Assembly (NCBI RefSeq): GCF_030622045.1
Contig: NZ_CP130886.1
Span: 1,873,557 to 1,937,556, forward strand
Direction of reading: 5' to 3'
Source of the DNA: Planctellipticum variicoloris
Lineage (GTDB): Bacteria; Planctomycetota; Planctomycetia; Planctomycetales; Planctomycetaceae
Length of the DNA: 64,000 nt
Positions 19,201-26,709 of the stretch are shown one piece after another. The notes beneath the pieces were generated by a model that worked only from the letters and a program-made list of their open reading frames with translations, did no database searches and was not told the DNA's origin. The position numbers and the translations under genes were made by a program. Every line of letters begins with the position of its first letter. Within the stretch, counting starts at the first letter, position 1.

Positions 19201-19342
19201 AAACCTTCAGCCCGGCTTCCATCTTGGCCGCGTGCTCAGGATCGAGCGTTACTTTGCCGGGCCTGGCGTCTTCAGCCAGGACCACGCCGCAGCCGCCGAG
19301 ACAGGCTGCGAGAACAAGTCGACGAAACAGCGGGGACATCAC
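16211..19342 (-). CDS. secreted PSCyt1-DUF1549-DUF1553 protein
   Basis: This 1043-residue protein has an N-terminal signal peptide. The planctomycete cytochrome C domain carries a single c-type heme site CLDCH (residues 60-64) and a likely axial Met in HMPEDGE. Next comes the DUF1549 (PSCyt2) region with [17 protein letters not shown] and the cysteine pair [11 protein letters not shown], which resembles a second heme motif. A carbohydrate-binding-like central region and a C-terminal DUF1553 domain ([37 protein letters not shown]) follow. It heads the three-gene operon with DUF1501. The role is presumed envelope redox or glycan chemistry; the enzymatic step is unknown. Confidence 0.88.
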   Translation of the reverse strand: [1043 protein letters not shown]

Positions 19343-19549
19343 GGCGGCGGGACTCCACGGGGGCGTTCGGCGGCAGACCCATCAATTCTATTGGATGGAA
19401 CACCCGTGGTCGAGGCGCGTCCTGCCGACCCGCGTTTCCGGCATTTTGCCGGAAACTTTGCAGCGGTCTACAGTTGCCACGCGGCTCCATTCGGCAACAA
19501 TCAGGGGTTCCTGCGCCGCCAACCTGTCTCTCGCTGAGGATCCGATACC

Positions 19550-20602
19550 GTGCCCCTGCCGTATGACGCAATCCTGGTGGTCTCGTTCGGCGGTCCGGAA
19601 AGTCGTGAAGAGGTTATCCCGTTTCTGGAAAACGTCCTCCGCGGGAAACCGGTCCCTCGCGAGCGGATGCTCGAAGTCGCCGAGCACTATTATCATTTCG
19701 ACGGCGTCAGCCCGATCAACGCCCAGGTCCGGGAATTCATCGGCGCCCTGCGGGGCGAGCTCGACCGTGCCGGGATCAACCTCCCGATCTACTGGGGCAA
19801 CCGCAACTGGCGGCCCATGCTGACCGACACCATCCGCGACATGACCACTGCTGGCGTGAAGCGGGCGCTGGCTTTCATGACGTCGGCCTACAGCTCCTAT
19901 TCCGGCTGCCGCCAGTATCGAGAAAACGTCCTCGCCGCCTGTGCGGAAGTCGGCCCCGAGGCGCCGCAGGTCGATAAGCTGCGGATGTTCTACAACCATC
20001 CCGAGTTCATCGCCGCCAACGTCGAGCGAATCCAGGCCGCGGGCGATCAGATTCCGGCAGACCGGCGCGGGCAGGCCAGACTGATCTTCACCGCCCATAG
20101 CATTCCGCTGTCGATGTCCGACAATTGCCAGTACGTCCGGCAACTGGAAGAGACCTGCCGGCTCGTGGCGGAAGAGCTCGGCTGGCCCGCCGAGCTGACG
20201 CAGCTCGTTTACCAGAGCCGGAGCGGCCGCCCGCAGGATCCCTGGCTGGAGCCGGACATTCTCGAAGTCGTCCGGCAGCTCAAATCCGAAGGGATCCGGG
20301 ATCTGGTGTTGTCGCCGATCGGTTTCCTCTCCGATCACATGGAAGTGCTGTTCGATCTCGATTACGAGGCTCTTCATCTGGCGCAGGACCTGGGCATGAA
20401 CCTTGTCCGGGCCGGGACCGTCGGCACCCATCCGCGGGTCGTCGCGATGGTCCGCGAGCTGATCGAAGAGCGCCTCGGCCTGCGGACGGAGAAACGAGCG
20501 ATCGGGCAATATGGCCCCAATCACGACGTCTGCCCCGTCGACTGCTGCCTGTATCCGATAACGCGACCGGCTGGCGCCGGTGGAGCCGCTCGTCCGGCCT
20601 AA
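19550..20602 (+). CDS. hemH: ferrochelatase
   Basis: This 350-residue protein inserts Fe2+ into a porphyrin in heme synthesis. The family motifs are present: SFGGPESREEV at the N-terminus, a SPINAQ motif, the iron-ligand His in FTAHSIP, and a GFLSDHMEVLFDLD segment with the second active-site acidic cluster. The start is GTG 19550. Three cysteines near the C-terminus (328, 332 and 333, in VCPVDCC) could hold an Fe-S cluster, as in some bacterial and animal ferrochelatases, but the spacing differs from those known to me. Whether the product is protoheme or coproheme cannot be told. It is convergent with malQ, seven bases apart. Confidence 0.9.
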   Translation: MPLPYDAILVVSFGGPESREEVIPFLENVLRGKPVPRERMLEVAEHYYHFDGVSPINAQVREFIGALRGELDRAGINLPIYWGNRNWRPMLTDTIRDMTTAGVKRALAFMTSAYSSYSGCRQYRENVLAACAEVGPEAPQVDKLRMFYNHPEFIAANVERIQAAGDQIPADRRGQARLIFTAHSIPLSMSDNCQYVRQLEETCRLVAEELGWPAELTQLVYQSRSGRPQDPWLEPDILEVVRQLKSEGIRDLVLSPIGFLSDHMEVLFDLDYEALHLAQDLGMNLVRAGTVGTHPRVVAMVRELIEERLGLRTEKRAIGQYGPNHDVCPVDCCLYPITRPAGAGGAARPA

Positions 20603-20609
20603 TGGGACC

Positions 20610-22163
20610 TCAGCCCAACCGCTGCTTTCGGGCCGTCACATCCCGCAGCCTTGCGGCAAGCTCTGCAGTCAGCGCACCCGGCTGGAACTTCCAGCACCAG
20701 TTGGCGGCCTCTTCTCCGCTCGTTCCCGGCGTATTCATGCGGGATTCCGACCCCAGGCCGAGCACGTCCTGCAGCGGCGCGACGGCCAGTGCGGCGGGCG
20801 AGCTCCACGCCAGTTCGATGAGCTCCCAGGCGAAGTTCGCCTCGTCGCAGGGAATCCAAGTCTTCAGTCGTTCGAGCCGTTCCGGAAACGGCAGGACATC
20901 CGACCGGAACCAGCCGAGCGAAGCATCGTTATCGTGCGTTCCCGTGTAAACTACGGAGTTCAACTCGTGCTTCTCAGGAGCATACGGCTCCGCTTCCGAA
21001 CCGGGCAACTGAAATTGCAACACGTTCATGCCGGGAAGCAGGAACTGTTTCCGCAGGGCATGAACGGGTTCGGTAATCATCCCCAGGTCTTCCGCGATGA
21101 GCGGCACGCACCGCATATCGGGCTGTCCGGCTTCGTCGTGCGGCGCGACCGCCAGCGCAATTGCGGCGAACAGATCCGCTGCCGGCCCGGGGATCCATTC
21201 GCCATTGATGGCGGTCCTTTCGTCGGCGGGGACCGACCAGTAGGCCTCGAAGCCGCGGAAGTGGTCCAGTCGGACGAGATCCACCAGCGCCAGCGACGCC
21301 TTAATGCGCTGAATCCACCAGCGGAAGCATTCCGCGCGAGCGCCGTCCCAGTCGTAGAGCGGATTGCTCCAGAGCTGACCCGTTTCGGAAAAATAGTCTG
21401 GGGGAACGCCGGCGACGCGCGTCGATCGACCGGAAGCGTCGAGCTGAAACAGCTCGCGATTGGCCCAGACGTCGGCGCTGTCGTGCGAAACATAGATGGG
21501 AATGTCGCCGATGATCCGCAACCCGCGGGCGCGGGCCTGTTCCCGCAACGCCGCCCACTGCCGCGAGAACGCGAACTGGCAGAACCGATGGAACTGCAGC
21601 CGGTTCCGGAGAGCGTCACCGGCCTCTGCGGTCGGCGTCATTCCGGGGGTGACGAGTTCGGTCCACTCGGTCCAGGCCCGGCTGCCGTTGGCTTCGCGCA
21701 GCGCCAGGAACTGGCAGTGCGGTTCCAGCCACCCGGCCTGGTCCGCGGAAAACGCATCGCAACTCTGGCGCAATTCGTGATCGGGAGCGAGCGTCCAGAA
21801 GGCTTCGGCGGCCGCTTCGAGAAGAAAATGCTTCCGCTCCCGGACCGCGAGAAAATCGACGCGGGGTGCCGACTCAACTCCCTGAACCGCGACCTGCTCG
21901 AGCTGGTCACGGGACAGCAGCCCGTCTTCAAACAGTCGTTCCGGGCTGAGCAGCAGCGGATTCCCGGCAAAGGCCGACGGGGACTGATACGGGGACTCCC
22001 CCGCCGCAGTCGGCACCAGCGGCAGCACCTGCCAGTAGGACTGGCCGGCCGCCGCCAGCCAGTCGATCCATTCCACCGCCGCAGGCCCCAGATCCCCCAC
22101 TCCAAACCGCGTGGGGAGCGATGTCGGGTGCAGCAGCACTCCGCTCGCGCGTTCGGTCAACAT
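20610..22163 (-). CDS. malQ: 4-alpha-glucanotransferase (amylomaltase)
   Basis: This 517-residue GH77 enzyme transfers maltosyl/glucan units between alpha-1,4-glucans. The length is typical of the bacterial amylomaltase core. Visible motifs are SGVLLHPTSLPTRFGVGDLG at the N-terminus, SPYQSPSAFAGNP, GDIPIYVSHDSADVWAN, the nucleophile region LVRLDHFRGFEAYW, PLIAEDLG with the acid/base Glu, and GMNVLQF. With glgA at 43035 it implies alpha-glucan storage in this organism. The genes are unlinked here. Confidence 0.92.
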   Translation of the reverse strand: MLTERASGVLLHPTSLPTRFGVGDLGPAAVEWIDWLAAAGQSYWQVLPLVPTAAGESPYQSPSAFAGNPLLLSPERLFEDGLLSRDQLEQVAVQGVESAPRVDFLAVRERKHFLLEAAAEAFWTLAPDHELRQSCDAFSADQAGWLEPHCQFLALREANGSRAWTEWTELVTPGMTPTAEAGDALRNRLQFHRFCQFAFSRQWAALREQARARGLRIIGDIPIYVSHDSADVWANRELFQLDASGRSTRVAGVPPDYFSETGQLWSNPLYDWDGARAECFRWWIQRIKASLALVDLVRLDHFRGFEAYWSVPADERTAINGEWIPGPAADLFAAIALAVAPHDEAGQPDMRCVPLIAEDLGMITEPVHALRKQFLLPGMNVLQFQLPGSEAEPYAPEKHELNSVVYTGTHDNDASLGWFRSDVLPFPERLERLKTWIPCDEANFAWELIELAWSSPAALAVAPLQDVLGLGSESRMNTPGTSGEEAANWCWKFQPGALTAELAARLRDVTARKQRLG

Positions 22164-22756
22164 GCAAAGCTTCCTGGCGAAAAAGGCCCGGGTGTCCCGC
22201 GGGCAGCGGACGGCGACGCGCGGGTTGTCGCCATCAGGAGGATGTCAGGGGGGCTGGTCTCGGCGCAATTGACCTGTAACAGGTTTCCGGAAGAGCGGCA
22301 AGCGGACGCGTGCGAGGTCCGTCGTCGGCCGGACGCCCGCCTCGATCCGTTGTTCGGAATATTCTTCGTCAACGCCTGAGTGGAATTCAGATTGCCGAAG
22401 CTCGACTTCAGCGGTGAAACGGCCGTGCGTTCATCAGTTTGGTGGAGTCCGTCGACCGCAACGGATTTCTGACAGACGCGGAATTGGCGAGAGACTGAGG
22501 CTCCGGCCGACAGGCCGCGGAATTCGATCGGGAGTTTCTGGCATCCGTCGATGAATACTCTGCGATCCTGCGTCCCAAATTGCACGCCGGCAACGGGTTG
22601 GTTACCATCGGCTCCGGTCAATTGACGCCGGCAGGGCGCCGGCGACTTCACCATGGGTTGCCCTTTGGCTCGGTTCGCAGGCAGTCGGTTCGTCCGCGGG
22701 ACGGACGCTGTGCGACGAGTCCGGAGGGGCGGCAGTCTCAAGAGGATGCACCGAAC
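22164..22756. other. intergenic region with no supported gene
   Basis: This 593-base stretch lies between the divergent malQ and the propeller gene at 22757, so it holds both promoters. In the frame of the downstream gene, coding-like residues appear around 22435-22610 (e.g. SLVESVDRNGFLTDAELARD), broken by a TGA. This may be a remnant of a small protein but I cannot name it. No terminator or riboswitch was recognised. Confidence 0.4.
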
Positions 22757-24010
22757 ATGCTGACGAAGCGCTGGATCTGGAGCACGCTGACAGCAGCCTC
22801 GCTGTTGGGCACGGGATCGGTCTGGGTCGGAGCCCAGGACGCTCCGAAGGCCGAAGAGAAGAAGGCCGAGGAGAAGCCTGCTGAAGAGAAGAAGGAAGAG
22901 CCCAAACCCGAAGCCAAGGCCGAAGACAAGAAGCCCGAAGAAAAGAAGCCGGAGGAGAAGAAGCCGGAGGAGAAGCCGGCCGAGCCCGCCAAGCCGGAAG
23001 AGAAGAAGCCTGACGCCCCGGCCGCCGCCGCTGCGGCCGGCGAGATCAAGCCCTCCGTCGAAGTGATCCACCTCGACAATCCTTCGGGCGTCGCCGTCCA
23101 GGCCAGCACCGGCCATGTCTTCATCACTTCGCACCAGGGCGTCTTCCGCTATCCGCCGGTCAAGACCGGCCGGAAGATCTGGCTGGAAGTCGAAGGCTTT
23201 CCGACTGACATCTACGGCAAGGGGCCGATGTACAACGTCGGGCCGCTGGGCGTCACGATGTGGGGCAACGATCGGATTATCGTCTGCGACGGCAGCCGCA
23301 AGGACGGCGAAGAGCTGGTCCGGATCTATAAGGTCGAGGACAAGGCTCCCGCCGCTCCCCGCAAGGAAGCCGACGCGGAATTCACGCTCGGCCCGATCGC
23401 TCCCGGCGACCTGAGCCCCAAGGGCGAAGGGAACTTCTATGCCGCGGCGATCTTCAACGACGCGATTTTCGTGACCAGCAATGGCGACGACACTAAGGGC
23501 TGGGTCGCCAAGTCGGCGCTGGTCGACGGCAAGCCGGGTCCGCTGACCCCTACGATCGCCACCAAGGAAGCGACGCAGGTCGACGCGCCGGAAGGGATCA
23601 CCACGAAGCCGGATGGCAGCGAACTGGTCATCGGCCAGGGGGGCGAGGTCAACGTGGCGGGCGACTCCCTGCTGACCTTCTACGACAAGGAAGGCAAGCT
23701 CGTGAAGAGCTACAAAACCGGACTGCACGACATCGTCGGTCTGGCCTACAGCCCCAGCGGCAAGCTCTACGCAGTCGATTTCGCCTGGGCCGACACCACT
23801 CAGGGGGGCCTGTTCGAGATGGTGATTGAAGGCGAAGAGTGCAAGCCGAAGAAGATCCTCAGCCTGGATCGCCCGACGGCCCTTTCCTTCGACAAAGAGG
23901 GGGGCTTGTTCATCACCGTCTTCGGCACCGGCGAAAAGCAGCCGGAACCGAAGGAAGGCGAAACCCCGAAGCCGGCCGGCGCCCTGCTCCACGTCGCCCC
24001 AGGCCTGTAA
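22757..24010 (+). CDS. secreted protein with Lys/Glu/Pro-rich linker and beta-propeller
   Basis: This 417-residue protein starts at ATG 22757, with AGAGGA about 10 bases upstream. It has a signal peptide (core STLTAASLLGTGSVWVGAQ). Residues about 28-95 are a low-complexity stretch of imperfect KPEEK and EKKP repeats, very highly charged. Residues ~100-417 form an SMP-30/NHL-like propeller (NPSGVAVQASTGHVFITS, DAPEGITTKPDGSELV, GLAYSPSGKLYAVDF, RPTALSFDKEGGLFITV). The linker probably spans or tethers to the cell envelope and the propeller binds a ligand. No catalytic site is evident. A strong terminator follows. Confidence 0.75.
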   Translation: MLTKRWIWSTLTAASLLGTGSVWVGAQDAPKAEEKKAEEKPAEEKKEEPKPEAKAEDKKPEEKKPEEKKPEEKPAEPAKPEEKKPDAPAAAAAAGEIKPSVEVIHLDNPSGVAVQASTGHVFITSHQGVFRYPPVKTGRKIWLEVEGFPTDIYGKGPMYNVGPLGVTMWGNDRIIVCDGSRKDGEELVRIYKVEDKAPAAPRKEADAEFTLGPIAPGDLSPKGEGNFYAAAIFNDAIFVTSNGDDTKGWVAKSALVDGKPGPLTPTIATKEATQVDAPEGITTKPDGSELVIGQGGEVNVAGDSLLTFYDKEGKLVKSYKTGLHDIVGLAYSPSGKLYAVDFAWADTTQGGLFEMVIEGEECKPKKILSLDRPTALSFDKEGGLFITVFGTGEKQPEPKEGETPKPAGALLHVAPGL

Positions 24011-24040
24011 GCCTCGCTGAAATATCAGTGATTCGACGAA

Positions 24041-24078
24041 AGAGCCCCGGTTCCACAAGGAACCGGGGCTCTCTTTGT
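24041..24078 (+). terminator. Rho-independent terminator
   Basis: AGAGCCCCGGTTCC (24041-24054) pairs perfectly with GGAACCGGGGCTCT (24059-24072) around an ACAA loop, followed by CTTTGT. It lies between convergent genes ending at 24010 and 24135 and may serve both. Confidence 0.85.
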
Positions 24079-24134
24079 AGGGCCGGCTGTGCCGGCCGGC
24101 GCAATTCCTCTGGCTACTCGCTTTTCCCTATTCG

Positions 24135-26516
24135 CTACTCACTCTTCTTCGCCCACTTCAGATGCCGGTGCAGGAACTCGAACGTCCCCTGTCCGTTGAT
24201 CGTGTGCGGGCCATTGAAGAACTCGATCTCCGTCTTGTCCGCCAGTCCCAGCTTGGCGTAATGCCGGCGGACCTTGGCGTATTCCCACGCCACCCATTCA
24301 TCCGGGGCGACGCCGTCGTCGTGACCCCGTTCGACCATGAACGGCCGGGGGGTCATCAGCGTCGACAGCTCGGCGTAGTTCGCGACGTGCCCCATGTTCC
24401 ACTCGAAGATTTCATATTCGGGCGTGAAAACGTAGCTGTAACGGTCGTAAGTCGACGTATTCTTCAGCACCCACTCGTTATAGTCCGCCGAGCAGATCGA
24501 GAGGCAGTACTTCTCCAGCAGCGGCGGCACGCGGACCGCCGTCTTTCCGCCGTATGACAGCCCGTAGAACGCGATCCGCTCCGGATCGACGTTCGGCAGC
24601 GTCGCCAGCCAGTCGAGCGTCACCTGGTGCTGCGGCAGGATGTAGCTGAACAGCGATTTCCCGAGCAGGTTGGACTTCCGCTGCAGCGTCCGGAACCGGT
24701 CGTGACCCCGATACGGATTCTGGGGGGCGTAGACGATGAACCCTCGCTTTGCCAGTTCGGCGCTGAAGGCCTTGTAGGGGGGGTATCCGGGCGTCTCCGG
24801 TCCGCCGATCGTGTCCATCGGCACCCCCTCCAGGCCGTGCTGGCAGACGACGACCGGCCGCTTTTCGCCCGGTTTCAGATCCTTCGGCAACAGCAGAATT
24901 CCCCCGGCGATCACGTCCTCGTAGACGTCCAGCACCACCTCGTAGCCGACATACGCCGGATCGTCGAGGAGTTTTCTCGTCCGCGGATTGGCCGGCAGCG
25001 TCGGTTCGGGAAGCCGGCCGATCAGCTCGTCCCAGACCATCGCCCGGTACTTCTGCGCCGACTCAACCCACTTCTCCACCGATGATCGGTCCGCCCCGGC
25101 CCAGACCTTGTCGCGGTACCGGGCCGAACGGGCCAGCAGATTCTGCGTAAAGTCGATCAATTCCTTGACCTGCCGCTGTTGCCGGGCAATCGTGTTCGGC
25201 ATCTGGTCCAGTTTCAGGCGTTCTCCCATGTCTTCGTCGTGCGCCTGCAACTCCAGTCCCGCCAGAAACGCCTTCAGGGCCGCCGGGCTGCCGGCCGGCC
25301 CGCGTCCATCCGGACCGCTGACTACCAGCTTCAACTTTCCGTCCGCCTTGAGCTTCTGGAACACCGGCTCAGCCCGGGCGAACTCCTTCCGCACGGCCGC
25401 CAGGTCGGCGGTCTTGATGGTTCCCGGCGCAGCCCCACCACGACGCCCCTGCACGGCCGGCAACGGGCCCTCAACCTCGGGGACGGCGCAGGCTTCGATC
25501 GTCAGCGACCGCGGAGCAACCATTCCCGCCAGCTCGGCGTCGCCGAATTCGTTGAGCAACTGCCACACATTCCGATCGATCGGCTCCTGCCAGACCCCTT
25601 CCCGCGGCTGAAAGTAACCGCAAACCAGCGCCGCCTGGATTCGAGGATCGAGCGCTGCGGCATGCAGCGCCAGCAACGCCCCGTCCCCCACCCCGGCGAC
25701 TCCGATCGGCAGATCAATTCGCAGCTCTTCGTTGAACCGGACCAGATCGTCGACCGCCGCCAGGACCTTCTGGACTTCGTAGCCGATCACATGCCGGCCC
25801 ATTTCGAACGCCGACCGATAGACCCATTCCCGGTGCGTCTGATTGGTCATCGCGATTTCGAGATTGCCGGAGAAAGTGTCTTCCCGGCTGATCAGCGTCG
25901 GAACGATCACCACCAGCCCCTGATCGGCCAGCCACCGCGGCAGAATCGTCGATTCCCGCTTGTCGGGATCGGCGCCGCAGAATTCCTCCGGGGTCCAGTG
26001 CGCATCCGGGAGGCAGACGACGAGCCCGACCGGCTCGACCGCTTCCGGCCACAGCATCAGCCCTTCGCCTGTCACCCCTTCCAGCACCTGCCAGCGGATC
26101 GGGTGAATGGAATAGAAGGCCCCGTGGTCTCCCTCCGGAATCTGAGTCCCCGGGGCGGGTGCGCCGGACAGCCGCGTCGTGGAAAGGTCTTCAATGCCGC
26201 CCCGCGTGAGCAGCGGATCGACCGCTCCCAGAATGGTCTTCAGCCGCTCGCGGTACGGAATCAGGCTCGTATTGTAGACTTCCGGGCCGCTGGTGTCGGT
26301 CTGCCACTTCGCTGCTCTGTTCTGTGCTGCCTGCTCGATGGCGCGGAGAGCGTACTTGTCGATTCCGTCGACCATCACCTCGTCCAGCGGTCGCGTCAGT
26401 TCGAGCTTGGCAGTCCCCGGTAGCGGATCGGCAAAGATCGTCGGATCCTGACCGGCGGCGAATCCGGCGGGAAGCAGCCAGAGCGCCGCCAGGCGCCAGC
26501 AGCGGAGATCGAGCAT
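24135..26516 (-). CDS. secreted tandem alpha/beta-hydrolase (prolyl-oligopeptidase/acetyl-esterase type)
   Basis: This 793-residue protein has a signal peptide. The C-terminal half is an alpha/beta hydrolase of the S9/acetyl-xylan-esterase-like class, with nucleophile Ser654 in FYGLSYGGKT, Asp about 733 in ERGHDDGV and His771 in FFNGPHTING. The N-terminal half also shows an alpha/beta-hydrolase arrangement, but its elbow reads GVAGVGDGALLAL, with Gly replacing the nucleophile, so it is probably catalytically dead. Such fused proteins are common in planctomycetes and are annotated as peptidase or polysaccharide acetylesterase. The substrate is unknown. Confidence 0.78.
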   Translation of the reverse strand: MLDLRCWRLAALWLLPAGFAAGQDPTIFADPLPGTAKLELTRPLDEVMVDGIDKYALRAIEQAAQNRAAKWQTDTSGPEVYNTSLIPYRERLKTILGAVDPLLTRGGIEDLSTTRLSGAPAPGTQIPEGDHGAFYSIHPIRWQVLEGVTGEGLMLWPEAVEPVGLVVCLPDAHWTPEEFCGADPDKRESTILPRWLADQGLVVIVPTLISREDTFSGNLEIAMTNQTHREWVYRSAFEMGRHVIGYEVQKVLAAVDDLVRFNEELRIDLPIGVAGVGDGALLALHAAALDPRIQAALVCGYFQPREGVWQEPIDRNVWQLLNEFGDAELAGMVAPRSLTIEACAVPEVEGPLPAVQGRRGGAAPGTIKTADLAAVRKEFARAEPVFQKLKADGKLKLVVSGPDGRGPAGSPAALKAFLAGLELQAHDEDMGERLKLDQMPNTIARQQRQVKELIDFTQNLLARSARYRDKVWAGADRSSVEKWVESAQKYRAMVWDELIGRLPEPTLPANPRTRKLLDDPAYVGYEVVLDVYEDVIAGGILLLPKDLKPGEKRPVVVCQHGLEGVPMDTIGGPETPGYPPYKAFSAELAKRGFIVYAPQNPYRGHDRFRTLQRKSNLLGKSLFSYILPQHQVTLDWLATLPNVDPERIAFYGLSYGGKTAVRVPPLLEKYCLSICSADYNEWVLKNTSTYDRYSYVFTPEYEIFEWNMGHVANYAELSTLMTPRPFMVERGHDDGVAPDEWVAWEYAKVRRHYAKLGLADKTEIEFFNGPHTINGQGTFEFLHRHLKWAKKSE

Positions 26517-26632
26517 TGTGAGCGTCCTTCATGAGCTTCGGGAGGGGCATGAATATCCGCAGTCCCGCGTCAGTGTTACGGGCCGGCCGCGACGGCACAA
26601 GCTGTGCAGAGGACAGGAACCGCTTCCCGCCC

Positions 26633-26638
26633 TATAAT
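26633..26638 (+). promoter_or_regulatory. possible -10 element
   Basis: TATAAT occurs 71 bases before the TTG start at 26710, in otherwise GC-rich sequence. No good -35 was found at the expected spacing, so this is weak evidence for the promoter of the 26710-34944 gene run. Confidence 0.3.
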
Positions 26639-26709
26639 CCAAGAGCTGTCCCTGCCGGTCATCCGGTCGCGGACCGCCTCACCACCACGGCCACCGTCGG
26701 AACCGCGTC

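Noticed and set aside
22157-24058. A 633-codon minus-strand open frame across the propeller gene
   Set aside because: Opposite a supported gene; low-complexity Leu/Gly translation and no ribosome-binding site.
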